Source: Pseudomonadales bacterium (GTDB lineage Bacteria > Pseudomonadota > Gammaproteobacteria > Pseudomonadales > Azotimanducaceae). From it: a stretch of DNA of 21,469 nt. The position numbers were made by a program, and so were the translations under genes. Each line of letters starts with the position of its first letter. Position 1 is the first letter of the stretch. The stretch covers positions 1,658-23,126 of the forward strand of contig JAGWBL010000002.1 of NCBI GenBank assembly GCA_021295935.1. Reading direction: 5' to 3'. A model generated the notes under the pieces. That model worked only from the letters and a program-made list of their open reading frames with translations. It was not told the origin of the DNA and did no database searches. Shown here piece by piece: positions 1-8,391 of this stretch.

Positions 1-1518
1 GCCGACGATCGGAACAAGCATGGTCGCGACTGCCACTGGATCAAGGTGCATCGCCGCGTGCAAGGGGGACTCGCCGAACAGCGGCGCGACAATCCCGAAT
101 CCGAAGTAGCCGCCTCCCAGAGCCAGTGCGCAGAGCACCAGCAGCGGACCCCACATGTTGAATCCGGAACCGTCCTGGGGCTCGGTGCGGGTTTCGCCGA
201 AAAACACGATCAGCATCATGCGCGTGGTGTAGAGCGCAGTCATGAAGGCAGCAGCCGCGGCGCCTGTCCAGAACAGCATGCCGGCGTGCGGCTCGGACCA
301 TGCCGTCAACAGGATCGCGTCCTTGCTGAAGAACCCGGAGGTTCCCGGCAGCGCCGCCAGAGCCAACGATCCGATCAACATGCTCGCGAACGGAATGGGA
401 AGCTTGCGCCAGAGTCCTCCCATACGATGGATGTCTTGCTCGTGATGCAATGCCAGAATCACAGACCCGCTCGCAAGGAACAACAGGGCCTTGAAGAATG
501 CATGCGTCATCAGGTGGAAGATTCCTGCCGACCACGCGCCCACACCAAGCGCCAGGAACATGTAGCCGATCTGGCTCATCGTCGAGAAGGCAAGGATGCG
601 CTTGATGTCGGATTGCACCAGCGCGGTGAACGACGCAATGAAGAGGGTGACCAAACCGACGACCGCGACGGCGATCATGCCGACCTCCGAACCCAGATAC
701 AGAGGTTGCATTCGCGCGATGAGATAGACGCCCGCGGTCACCATGGTGGCCGCATGGATCAGCGCCGAAACCGGTGTTGGACCCGCCATGGCGTCCGGAA
801 GCCAGGTCTGCAGGGGTACCTGCGCCGACTTGCCCACGGCGCCGCCCAGCAACAGCAGACAGATCGCGGTGCCCATGCCAGAACCGTCAGGCCAAGCCAC
901 TGCAGCTTGGTCCAGGGCTGACTGGATGCCGATCGTCCCCAGTTCGTGGAACATCAGGAAGAGACCGAGCGCCATCATGGTGTCGCCCACTCGGGTGACG
1001 ACGAACGCCTTGCGCGCTGCGTATCCGTTCTATGGATCCGCGTGAAAGAAGCCGATCAAGAGGTAGCTGCAGAGCCCGACTCCTTCCCATCCGAGGAACA
1101 CCACCAGCAAGTTGTCGCCAAGAACGAGCATCAGCATCGAGAAGATGAACAGGTTCATGTAGGCGAAAAACCTGCTGTATCCCTGTTCCTTCCACATGTA
1201 TCCCGTGGCGTAGAGGTGGATCAGGAACCCCACACCTGTGATCACTCCGGTCATGACGAGACCCAGACTGTCCAGGTACAGGACTATCGAAGGCGAGAAC
1301 GCGCCTACCGACATCCATGTCCAAAGAGATTGCGTGATCGTCTGCTGACCGCTCCCCAGGAGCTCCGCGCCGAGGAAGAACGCGACCACCGCCGACGCTC
1401 CCACACTGCCCGTTCCGACCGCGGCGACAACCAGCTTGGGCAGCTTCCCGTGCGACAGGAACAGAACCAGGAATCCCGCCAGTGGAAACGCGGGTATGAG
1501 CCAGAAGTGCTCGCTCAT
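1..1518 (-). CDS. nuoL: NADH-quinone oxidoreductase subunit L, partial, interrupted by in-frame TAG
   Basis: This is a membrane-arm antiporter-like subunit of complex I that takes part in proton pumping. The ATG at 1516-1518 overlaps the nuoK stop as ATGA. Codons 1-162 give a normal NuoL N-terminus, including WEGVGLCSYLLIGF with the key glutamate at residue 145. Codon 163 (1030-1032) is TAG. The same frame then continues without a shift to base 1 and contains KAFVVTRVGD, GKSAQVPLQTWLPDAMAGPT, SALIHAATMVTAGVYL, STMSQIGYMFLALG and FHLMTHAFFKALLFLASGSV. About 506 codons are visible of the roughly 610-660 usual for the family; the rest lies beyond the left edge. E. coli NuoL has DPKNG where this gene has DP-stop-NG, so one base change from a Lys or Glu codon explains the stop. 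It may be a true nonsense mutation or a sequence error. If read literally, the product is a 162-residue fragment without the pump core. Confidence 0.93.
1030..1032 (-). other. In-frame amber codon inside nuoL
   Basis: The plus strand reads cta, so the minus strand reads TAG, between the DP and NGYAARKAF codons of nuoL. Both flanks are conserved NuoL sequence in the same frame, so this is a point change and not an indel. TAG is the normal stop of many neighbouring genes (nuoA, nuoB, nuoF, nuoG, nuoH, clpB, nadE), so a reassigned codon is very unlikely. Confidence 0.95.
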
Positions 1519-1832
1519 CCGCGCAGCTCGCTCGCTGAGTCGATGTCCAAGGTCCGGAAGCGCTTTTGAAGTTGCAACACCAGCCCGAGCGCCACGGCGA
1601 CCTCCGCGGCCGCCAACGCCAGAATCAGCATGAACATGATCTGACCGTCGGCGACGCCCCAGGCGGCTCCTGCCGACACGAACGCCAGGCCGCATGCGTT
1701 CATCATGACCTCGAGCGACATCAGGACAAAGATCACGTTCCGGCGCAGCAACACGCCGAACAGGCCGATCAGGAAGAGAACCAGTGCAAGATAGAGCGCG
1801 TAGTCGGCTGGGATGCTCGCCACCGAGTTCAA
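1515..1832 (-). CDS. nuoK: NADH-quinone oxidoreductase subunit K
   Basis: This small three-helix membrane subunit of complex I is related to MrpC and lies in the proton path of the membrane arm. The 105-residue frame has the two conserved membrane glutamates, E41 in SLEVMMNA and E77 in AAAEVAVALGL, which match E36 and E72 of E. coli. The C-terminus DIDSASELRG closely resembles the E. coli ending. The start is uncertain. TTG at 1830-1832 overlaps the nuoJ stop as TTGA. GTG at codon 4 (1821-1823) would give 102 residues, closer to the usual 100. The stop overlaps the nuoL start as ATGA, which suggests translational coupling. Confidence 0.95.
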   Translation of the reverse strand: MNSVASIPADYALYLALVLFLIGLFGVLLRRNVIFVLMSLEVMMNACGLAFVSAGAAWGVADGQIMFMLILALAAAEVAVALGLVLQLQKRFRTLDIDSASELRG

Positions 1833-2344
1833 TTCTCTTCTCGGCGGTCCGTCATGTACCGACGTCCGAGGTGGTACGCGCCAACCAGAGCCGCCAACAA
1901 GAGGATCCCGGCAAGCTCAACGGCCAGGATGTAGGCGGAGAACATGCGCTCGCCCACCTCTCCGGGCCCGACTGCCTTGCTCATGAATTCCGTCCCTGTC
2001 TCCTGGTAGATCACGACGAAAAGGGTGATGAACAGCGCTCCAGACAGGATCGAGGGTCCGATCCACATGCCCGGCCTGAGCCAGCGTCGCTCCCGCTCGA
2101 CCGAGCCTTGACCCAAATTGAGCATCATGACCACGAACAGGAACAGCACCACGATGGCGCCGGCGTAGATGACGATCTCGAGTGCCGCGGCAAAGGGAGC
2201 GCCCAGCAAGAAGAACACTGCCGCAACGGCCAGCAACGACACGATCAGATAGACCAGGGCGTGAGACGCATTAAGGCGGGTGACGGCGAGAATCGTGGAC
2301 GCGATCGAGACAGCTCCAGCGACAGCGAACAGGAATAGGTACAC
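1829..2344 (-). CDS. nuoJ: NADH-quinone oxidoreductase subunit J
   Basis: This is a five-helix membrane subunit of complex I located near the quinone chamber and the first steps of the proton path. The 171-residue product is strongly hydrophobic and has the family-typical stretch LEIVIYAGAIVVLFLFVVMM near residues 55-75, with the conserved glutamate and tyrosine. The start is GTG at 2342-2344, chosen because a strong purine-rich ribosome site lies 7 bases upstream and the coding pattern begins there. The length fits the family (about 165-185). The gene sits 21 bases after nuoI and overlaps nuoK. Confidence 0.95.
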   Translation of the reverse strand: MYLFLFAVAGAVSIASTILAVTRLNASHALVYLIVSLLAVAAVFFLLGAPFAAALEIVIYAGAIVVLFLFVVMMLNLGQGSVERERRWLRPGMWIGPSILSGALFITLFVVIYQETGTEFMSKAVGPGEVGERMFSAYILAVELAGILLLAALVGAYHLGRRYMTDRREEN

Positions 2345-2351
2345 GTGCCGT

Positions 2352-2359
2352 TCCTTCCT
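2352..2359 (-). promoter_or_regulatory. Shine-Dalgarno site that fixes the nuoJ GTG start
   Basis: The minus strand reads AGGAAGGA seven bases before the GTG at 2344-2342. It lies in the short nuoI-nuoJ gap and is one of the strongest ribosome sites in the operon, which supports a GTG start for nuoJ. Confidence 0.6.
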
Positions 2360-2365
2360 CAGCGC

Positions 2366-2884
2366 TCAGGGCAGGTTGCTGCGTGGATCAGACGGGGACT
2401 GCTCTTGCTGAGCCTCACCCTTCCCCTTGCCTTCGATCGTCTTGCCTGCCACCTGCCAGAAGCTGTAATCCGGGTACTTGCCCGTTCCCTGGATCAGCAG
2501 GTGCTCTTTCTCGTAGACCATGTTGCTCCGCTCGTACTCGCAAAGCTCGAAGTCGGGAGTCAGCTGGATGGCGTAGGTGGGACATGCCTCTTCGCACATC
2601 CCGCACATGATGCACCGCGAGAAGTTGATGCGGAAGAATTCCGGGTACCAGCGACCATCCTCTTCCCGTTCGGTCTTCTGCAACGCGATGCAGTCCACGG
2701 GGCACGCCACGGCGCAAAGATTGCATGCGACGCAACGCTCTTCGCCATCCGGATCGCGAGTGAGGATGATCCGACCGCGATAGCGCGGAGCCTGGTACGG
2801 CATCTCCTCGGGATACTGCACCGTCTCGTTGCGCTTGAAGGTGTGCGAGAGCACAGTCCACAGCGTCCTGATCTGACTCAGCAT
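2366..2884 (-). CDS. nuoI: NADH-quinone oxidoreductase subunit I (two 4Fe-4S clusters)
   Basis: This peripheral-arm ferredoxin-like subunit carries clusters N6a and N6b and passes electrons toward NuoB. The 172-residue product has two CxxCxxCxxxCP motifs: C51, C54, C57, C61 and C91, C94, C97, C101. The start is ATG at 2882-2884, with GGGAG about 8 bases upstream. The C-terminal tail after residue 150 is rich in K, E, Q and S and looks flexible. The gene lies 13 bases downstream of nuoH and 21 bases upstream of nuoJ, in normal operon order. Confidence 0.97.
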   Translation of the reverse strand: MLSQIRTLWTVLSHTFKRNETVQYPEEMPYQAPRYRGRIILTRDPDGEERCVACNLCAVACPVDCIALQKTEREEDGRWYPEFFRINFSRCIMCGMCEEACPTYAIQLTPDFELCEYERSNMVYEKEHLLIQGTGKYPDYSFWQVAGKTIEGKGKGEAQQEQSPSDPRSNLP

Positions 2885-2897
2885 GACTCGGGACTCC

Positions 2898-3884
2898 CTA
2901 CACAGTTGCCAGCCGGATCGCGCCGGTGGCCAGGATGTTCACCAACGACAGCGGCAGCAGGATCTTCCACCCCCGCGCCATCAGCTGGTCGTAGCGCGGG
3001 CGCGGGATCGCCGCCCTCAGCAGGATGAAGAAGTTGATGACGACCGCTACCTTGACTCCGAACCAGACAATGGGATGCACCCAGTCCAGTCCCCAACCTT
3101 CGGGAGTACCCAGCCATCCTCCGAAGAAAAGCAGCACGGTCAGGCACGAGGTCAGGATCATGGCCACATACTCGCCTGCCATGATCACCCCGAATTTCAT
3201 CCCCGAGTATTCGGTGTGAAATCCGGCGGTCAGTTCGTGCTCGGCTTCCGGCAAGTCGAACGGAAGTCGATGCGACTCCGCCAGACCGGCGATGAAGAAG
3301 ATGACCAGTCCCAGAGCCTGCGGGATGCAGAACCAGAGCCCCTCGGCCTGCGCCTCCACGATGCCCGACAGGCTGAACGTCCCGGCGTGTATCACCACGC
3401 CCAGCAACGAGAGACCCATGAACACTTCGTAGGTGACCATCTGCGCAGCTGCACGCAGCCCACCAAGCAACGAGTACTTGTTGTTGCTGGCAAGCCCCGC
3501 CAGGAGCACGCCGTACACCGCCAGCGAGGACATCGCCAGGAACCACAGAATGGCGATGTTGGAGTCGGCGATCACCCAGCCGGGGGAGAAAGGCACCACG
3601 ACGTAGGCCAGCAGCATCGATCCCGCCACCACGATGGGCGCGAGCACGAAGAAGAACCGGTCGCCGAACGGCGGCAGCCAGTCGTCCTTGAACATGAGTT
3701 TGATCATGTCCGCGAGCGCCTGGAGGATTCCAAACGGTCCGACTCGATTGGGACCGAGACGGTCCTGCCAGAAGCCGAGAATCCGTCTCTCCCACCAGAC
3801 GAGAGCGAGGGCGAATCCCATCGCGCCCGCAACCACAGGCACGATGAGGACGTAGGACATGTTGAGCTCGAATCCGAACATCAT
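2898..3884 (-). CDS. nuoH: NADH-quinone oxidoreductase subunit H
   Basis: This eight-helix membrane subunit joins the peripheral arm to the membrane arm and forms part of the quinone pocket. The 328-residue product has the family landmarks WERRILGFWQDRLGPNRVGP (about residues 31-50), the acidic loop around AESHRLPFDLPEAEHEL, EYSGMKFG, and RPRYDQLM near the C-terminus. The first two codons are both ATG (3879-3884). A third ATG at codon 9 would also give a plausible N-terminus. It starts 6 bases after the nuoG stop and ends with TAG. Length and motifs are normal. Confidence 0.97.
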   Translation of the reverse strand: MMFGFELNMSYVLIVPVVAGAMGFALALVWWERRILGFWQDRLGPNRVGPFGILQALADMIKLMFKDDWLPPFGDRFFFVLAPIVVAGSMLLAYVVVPFSPGWVIADSNIAILWFLAMSSLAVYGVLLAGLASNNKYSLLGGLRAAAQMVTYEVFMGLSLLGVVIHAGTFSLSGIVEAQAEGLWFCIPQALGLVIFFIAGLAESHRLPFDLPEAEHELTAGFHTEYSGMKFGVIMAGEYVAMILTSCLTVLLFFGGWLGTPEGWGLDWVHPIVWFGVKVAVVINFFILLRAAIPRPRYDQLMARGWKILLPLSLVNILATGAIRLATV

Positions 3885-3890
3885 TTCGCG

Positions 3891-6608
3891 CTATCCGCGA
3901 GCGATGACGCCCGGTTCGCCGTCCATCTTGCGGACGAACTCCGGGTCAGGGGAGAGGTCGGTTCGGCAATGCGGCTGGACATCCTTGCCCGGCAGCCCGG
4001 CCGCGATGCCCACCACTCCCGGCGGCATGCCTGCGTCAAGTCTCACTTCGCAGGACCTGCCGACGGCAAGCACCGCCACGCCTCCTCCCTCCACGAGTCC
4101 GAGACGTGCGGCATCCTGTGGATGCAAAACCGCAAACGGCGCTGGCATGCGGCGAACTATCGGCCAGGATCGAGCAGACTGCTCTTCCGAACCAAAGAGG
4201 GGAAAGATCGGCACCGACCTGAACTCCCCCTCTGCAGCGAGGGACTCGGCGTCCGAGGGGTGGGCTTCATGCCGCAGGTACCAACTCGGGTCCAAGCGAA
4301 CACCTGGATCGCCCTGCATCCATGGCCCCGAGATCTCCTGCTGGAACTTGAACAGGGACTGGTTCGAATTCCATCCCGGACTCCAAACGTAGGGGATGGT
4401 GGCGCTCGCTTGGCGGCCTGAGTTCGCGCCTTCCATGGAGTAGGCGAACGCCGTCTCCGAGTCGATGCGCGACTTGGGTTCGTGCACCGTTTCATCCGCG
4501 TACATTGCGGTACGACCGCTGTACCGATGCGTCTGCCGGGCAATCCTGCTGATGCCTGCGAATCGGTAGTCGGATCCGGGACCCGCCTGCTCGATGCCGG
4601 CAAAACCCTGCTCCGCACACTGCCGAGTGAGTTGTTCGATGGAATCCCAGCCGGGATCGGATCCCCTTTCCGAAGCAAGCCTTGATATCCACGCCCAAGA
4701 GGGCAGGATCTCCCCCTCGGGCTGGAATGTTTGGTAAAACCGCTGCGCTCTGCATTCGTAGTTGACGTACGTGCCCGTGGATTCCGCAAACGAGGCGGCC
4801 GGCAACGCCACGCTTGCGCCATCCGCGGTCGGAGTCTCCAGGACGTCCATGACAATCACGGACGAGGCTCTCAGGGCAGCGTTCACCCGACCGGCGTCCG
4901 CTCGTCGGTAGAGGTCGTTCTCCAGAACGACAACCGAGCATCCGTCTGCCATCCGCGCCAGGGCCTCGGACATGGACAGCGACCCGCCGACCATGCAAGC
5001 CCCTACGCTGTTCGCTTCCCGCGCGGCGACGAGGAGCATCGACTGCTTGCCGGCGATCTTCAGCGAGACAGCAAGGTCCCTGGCCGCACGGACCAGGGAT
5101 GCGTTTCCTTGCGACGTTCCGGAAACGACCAAGGGCGCCTTGGAATCGGCCAGAACGGCCGATACCCGCGCGGCAAAGGTGCCAGGTTCGAAAGCCTCCC
5201 TCTTGCCAGCGATCACTTCCGCCAGATCGAGCGCGAACGTCGCAGCATCCTCCGGATGCATCGCCTCGGTTGCCTCGGCAACGTCTTCAAGCCGAGAAGT
5301 GCCGGCACACGCAATGAAGAGCGGATGCCTGTGGTCCTGGGCGTGGCCCCTGACGCCGGCGTCCTGCCAGTGAGGTATCCCCGCCTCCTGAGCCATCGCG
5401 AAACTGACGCCGCGCACGGCCTGACGCAAGGCCAAAGCCGCACGAGGTGCGGTGTCGGCGATGTCCTCGCCGAGCACGAGGACAGCATCCGCGCGTTCGA
5501 TCTCCGCTATGGTCGGAATGCAGCATGCGTCTGACGCGATCGAGGCGATCAGCTCGTGAGTGGCAGCCGCGTCCGCGTCTGCCAGGCCCGGACAGAAGTT
5601 TTCGCTTCCGACCAGCCACTTCAGAGCGACATTGGACTCGACGCTCGCCCGCGGCGATCCGATCCCGATGAGAGCTTGATCACTTCTGACCAAGGCAGAT
5701 GCGGTCTCCAGGACGCGTTCCGTGCCTCGAGCTTCGAATGTGCCGTCGCCCACTCCGACACCGCCCATCCGGATCCGCTTGTCGCTGTTGACGAAATGCA
5801 TGCCGAACCGCCCGCGATCGCAAATGAAGTAACCGTTGAGATCGGCGTGATACCGGTTGTGTACACGCCTGAGCTGGCCGTATCGCTCCGCCGCGAACGT
5901 GTTGCATCCCACGGAGCAACCTGTGCATACGGAGGGCGAGGACTGCAAGTCCCACTTGCGCGTGTATTGCTTGGCAAACGGCTTGTCCGTGAACACGCCG
6001 GTCGGGCACACTTCGACCAGGTTGCCGGAGAATTCGTTCTCCAGGGTGCCTTCGCTGACCCGGCCGAAGTACATGCGTCCGCGCGACCCGAACGCCCCGA
6101 GATCGGTTCCCCCGGCGTAGTCCGCGTAGAACCGCACGCACCTATAGCAAGTGATGCACCGATTCATCTCGTGTCCGATGAACGGCCCCAAGTCCTGGTT
6201 CTGCCATGTCCTCTTGGCTTGGCGATATCGCCGAACGGAATGCCCGGTCATGACCGTCATGTCCTGAAGGTGACACTCGCCGCCTTCCTCGCAAACCGGA
6301 CAGTCGTGCGGGTGGTTCTGCATCAGCCATTCGATGACGGTCTTGCGGAAGTCCGCGGCACGTGAATTGGCGATGGAAACCCGAAGACCCTCCCGCACTC
6401 CGGTCAGACACGCCATGGACAGGCGTCCCTTCTTGTCGTTCTCGTCGCGATACTCGACGACGGCGCACTGACGGCACGCACCCACCGAGCCCAACGAGGG
6501 GTGCCAGCAGAAGTAAGGAAGGTCGAGATGTTGGGAGAGCGCCGCCTGAAGGAGGTTTTCGCCCGCTTTCGCTTCGTACTCGACGCCGTCGATGAAGAAC
6601 TTCGCCAC
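3891..6608 (-). CDS. nuoG: NADH-quinone oxidoreductase subunit G
   Basis: This is the largest peripheral-arm subunit of complex I; it relays electrons from NuoF and NuoE through several iron-sulfur clusters. I place the start at GTG 6606-6608, giving 905 residues. It shares one base with the nuoF stop (TAGTG), and CGGAAG lies 7 bases upstream. With this start the ligands fall on E. coli numbering: C34, C45, C48, C67 for 2Fe-2S; H101, C103, C106, C112 for N5; C151, C154, C157, C201 for N4; and C228, C231, C235, C263 for the extra N7 cluster. The rest is the degenerate molybdopterin-oxidoreductase-like domain, with a C-terminal part like the E. coli protein (SMEGAN, WSPGWNSNQSLFKFQ). The frame is intact and ends with TAG, 6 bases before nuoH. 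A GTG further upstream at 6635 is less likely. Confidence 0.96.
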   Translation of the reverse strand: MAKFFIDGVEYEAKAGENLLQAALSQHLDLPYFCWHPSLGSVGACRQCAVVEYRDENDKKGRLSMACLTGVREGLRVSIANSRAADFRKTVIEWLMQNHPHDCPVCEEGGECHLQDMTVMTGHSVRRYRQAKRTWQNQDLGPFIGHEMNRCITCYRCVRFYADYAGGTDLGAFGSRGRMYFGRVSEGTLENEFSGNLVEVCPTGVFTDKPFAKQYTRKWDLQSSPSVCTGCSVGCNTFAAERYGQLRRVHNRYHADLNGYFICDRGRFGMHFVNSDKRIRMGGVGVGDGTFEARGTERVLETASALVRSDQALIGIGSPRASVESNVALKWLVGSENFCPGLADADAAATHELIASIASDACCIPTIAEIERADAVLVLGEDIADTAPRAALALRQAVRGVSFAMAQEAGIPHWQDAGVRGHAQDHRHPLFIACAGTSRLEDVAEATEAMHPEDAATFALDLAEVIAGKREAFEPGTFAARVSAVLADSKAPLVVSGTSQGNASLVRAARDLAVSLKIAGKQSMLLVAAREANSVGACMVGGSLSMSEALARMADGCSVVVLENDLYRRADAGRVNAALRASSVIVMDVLETPTADGASVALPAASFAESTGTYVNYECRAQRFYQTFQPEGEILPSWAWISRLASERGSDPGWDSIEQLTRQCAEQGFAGIEQAGPGSDYRFAGISRIARQTHRYSGRTAMYADETVHEPKSRIDSETAFAYSMEGANSGRQASATIPYVWSPGWNSNQSLFKFQQEISGPWMQGDPGVRLDPSWYLRHEAHPSDAESLAAEGEFRSVPIFPLFGSEEQSARSWPIVRRMPAPFAVLHPQDAARLGLVEGGGVAVLAVGRSCEVRLDAGMPPGVVGIAAGLPGKDVQPHCRTDLSPDPEFVRKMDGEPGVIARG

Positions 6609-7903
6609 TAGCTCGCTTCCGTGCGGTAGGAACACTTGCCCGTTCGGATATGGCTCTCGAAGTCTTCCCGGAAGTACTTGAGAGCGGACTGAAGAGGCTC
6701 GATCGCTCCTGTGGCATGCAGACAGAAGGTGTTGCCGGGATCGCCTATGTACTCCGCGTTCAGGGCCAGAACGTCAAGATCACCCTCCTGTCCTCGGCCC
6801 TCCTCGATATCTGCCAGCACGCCTTCCACCCACGGCAGGCCCTCTCGACAGGGCGTGCAGAACCCGCATGATTCCTGAGCGAAGAAATGCTGCAGGTTGC
6901 GGGACAAGTCGACGGGGCAGATGGAGTCGTCCATCAGGATCATCGTGCCCGTTCCCATCCTGCTGCCCGCAGCCTGGATGGTCTCGTAGTCCATGGAGAG
7001 GTCGAAGTGTTCTTCCACCAGAAAGTCCGTAGACGCGCCTCCCGGAAGGATGCCTCGCAGCTTGTGGCCGTTCCGCATTCCGCCGGCATGCTCTTCGACC
7101 AGCTCGCGGATGGGGGTGCCCATCGGGAGCTCCCACAGACCAGGGTTGTTCACCTTGCCGGATACGCCGTAGATCTTCGTTCCCGAGTCGGATGTCAGCC
7201 CCAGGTTCCGATACCAGTCGACGCCGAGTCGAATGATCGACGGAACGTTGCAGAGAGTCTCGACGTTGTTGACGATGGTCGGACGTCCCCAGGCGCCGCT
7301 GGCCGGCGGGAAGGGAGGCCTCGTGCGCGGCTGTCCTCGCTTGCCTTCAAGGGCGTTCAGCAGCGCCGTCTCCTCGCCACAGATGTAGCGTCCGCCGGAC
7401 GAGTGGATGCGAAGGTCAAGACTGAAATCCGAGCCGAAGATTCTCTCGCCCAGAAAGCCCTTGGCCGAGGCTTCTTCAATAGCTCGCGCAAGCCTCCGGC
7501 GGGGAACGTGGTACTCGCCTCGCAGGAACACGTAGGCCTTTTGCGCCTGGATGGCGAACGCCGCGATGATCATGCCTTCGACCAGCAGATGCGGGTTGTA
7601 CTCGATCAAGTACCGGTCCTTGAACGTTCCCGGCTCCATCTCGTCGCCGTTGCACACCAGGTACTTGACGCCCTCCACATCGGGCACGAACCCCCACTTG
7701 ACTCCCGTGGGAAAGCCGGCGCCGCCCCGACCGCGCAAGTTGGCTTCCTTGACCTTGGCGATGACCTCATTGGGGTCCATGCCGGTAACGGCGATGCGCG
7801 CCGCTTCGTACCCCGCCCCGCCCAGGTAGTCCGTCATGAACACCGGGCGGTTGCCGATCTCTTCCACCCGACCGCTCAGCGGCAACCTCTCCTGAAGCGA
7901 CAT
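6608..7903 (-). CDS. nuoF: NADH-quinone oxidoreductase subunit F (NADH- and FMN-binding)
   Basis: This subunit oxidises NADH through FMN and passes electrons to cluster N3. The 431-residue product starts at ATG 7901-7903, overlapping the nuoE stop by one base (TGATG). The glycine-rich GRGGAGFPTGVKW at residues 58-70 binds the nucleotide and flavin. CNGDEMEPGTFKDR follows at 84-97, ICGEETALLNALEGKRGQPR at 174-193, and the N3 ligands are C346, C349, C352 and C394. The same open frame extends 76 codons further upstream, but that part is a shadow of nuoE. The gene ends with TAG. Confidence 0.97.
   Translation of the reverse strand: MSLQERLPLSGRVEEIGNRPVFMTDYLGGAGYEAARIAVTGMDPNEVIAKVKEANLRGRGGAGFPTGVKWGFVPDVEGVKYLVCNGDEMEPGTFKDRYLIEYNPHLLVEGMIIAAFAIQAQKAYVFLRGEYHVPRRRLARAIEEASAKGFLGERIFGSDFSLDLRIHSSGGRYICGEETALLNALEGKRGQPRTRPPFPPASGAWGRPTIVNNVETLCNVPSIIRLGVDWYRNLGLTSDSGTKIYGVSGKVNNPGLWELPMGTPIRELVEEHAGGMRNGHKLRGILPGGASTDFLVEEHFDLSMDYETIQAAGSRMGTGTMILMDDSICPVDLSRNLQHFFAQESCGFCTPCREGLPWVEGVLADIEEGRGQEGDLDVLALNAEYIGDPGNTFCLHATGAIEPLQSALKYFREDFESHIRTGKCSYRTEAS
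6616..6621 (-). promoter_or_regulatory. Shine-Dalgarno site inside nuoF for nuoG
   Basis: The minus strand reads CGGAAG seven bases before the GTG at 6608-6606, within the last codons of nuoF. It supports the shorter nuoG start that also matches E. coli cysteine numbering. Confidence 0.5.
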
Positions 7904-8391
7904 CAGGCGTACGCCCCGAAGATCGACTGCAGACGGTCGCTGGACACGTTCTCGATCAGGTCTTCGTCGATCATCATCGCGGGCGCCTTGTCGCACGCGC
8001 CCAGGCACACGATGGGCAGCAGGGTGAACCGCTTGTCCGGTGTGGTCTCGCCGAAGCGCACGCCCAACTGCGATTGCACTTCCTTGGCGAGATCGTCCGC
8101 ACCCATCACGTAGCAGGAGACACTGTCGCACACCATGACCACATGCCGCCCCACCGGCTGCCGGAAAACCAAGTTGTAAAAGGTCGCAACGCCGTCCAGT
8201 TCCTCCACGGACATCGCGAGCAGCCGAGAGATGGCGCCCAAGCTCTCATCCGAAACCCACCCGCGATGCTTCTGCACGATCATCAGCGCATCGATGGCCG
8301 CCGACTTGCGATCCGGGAGATGGTTGATCTCCTCTTCGATCTCCGCGATCTCTTCCGCAGTGAGCGTCGGCAGCAACTGCTGTCCCCTCAT
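7903..8391 (-). CDS. nuoE: NADH-quinone oxidoreductase subunit E (2Fe-2S)
   Basis: This is the 24-kDa-type thioredoxin-fold subunit, which holds cluster N1a beside NuoF. The 162-residue product starts at ATG 8389-8391, overlapping the nuoCD stop as ATGA. Cluster ligands are C88 and C93 (CDSVSC) and C129 and C133 (CLGAC). The N-terminal helical part contains the typical ALMIVQKHRGWVSDESL and VEELDGVATFYNLVFRQPVG. The open frame reaches much further upstream, but there it is only a shadow of nuoCD. Length is normal for the family. Confidence 0.97.
   Translation of the reverse strand: MRGQQLLPTLTAEEIAEIEEEINHLPDRKSAAIDALMIVQKHRGWVSDESLGAISRLLAMSVEELDGVATFYNLVFRQPVGRHVVMVCDSVSCYVMGADDLAKEVQSQLGVRFGETTPDKRFTLLPIVCLGACDKAPAMMIDEDLIENVSSDRLQSIFGAYA

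Noticed and set aside
46..921. Long plus-strand frame of 291 residues
   Set aside because: It is antisense to conserved nuoL, rich in Arg, His and Gln, with no recognisable motif; it is a by-product of GC-rich codon use.
1030..1032. TAG in nuoL as a reassigned sense codon
   Set aside because: TAG ends at least nuoA, nuoB, nuoF, nuoG, nuoH, clpB, nadE and one dehydrogenase gene at the expected C-termini, so it is a working stop here.
2883..4421. Plus-strand frame of 512 residues
   Set aside because: It is antisense to nuoH and nuoG, both clearly coding, and has a low-complexity polar composition.
6609..6635. Longer nuoG start at GTG 6635
   Set aside because: It would add nine residues inside nuoF, and cysteine ligands would no longer match E. 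coli numbering; GTG 6608 has the better ribosome site.
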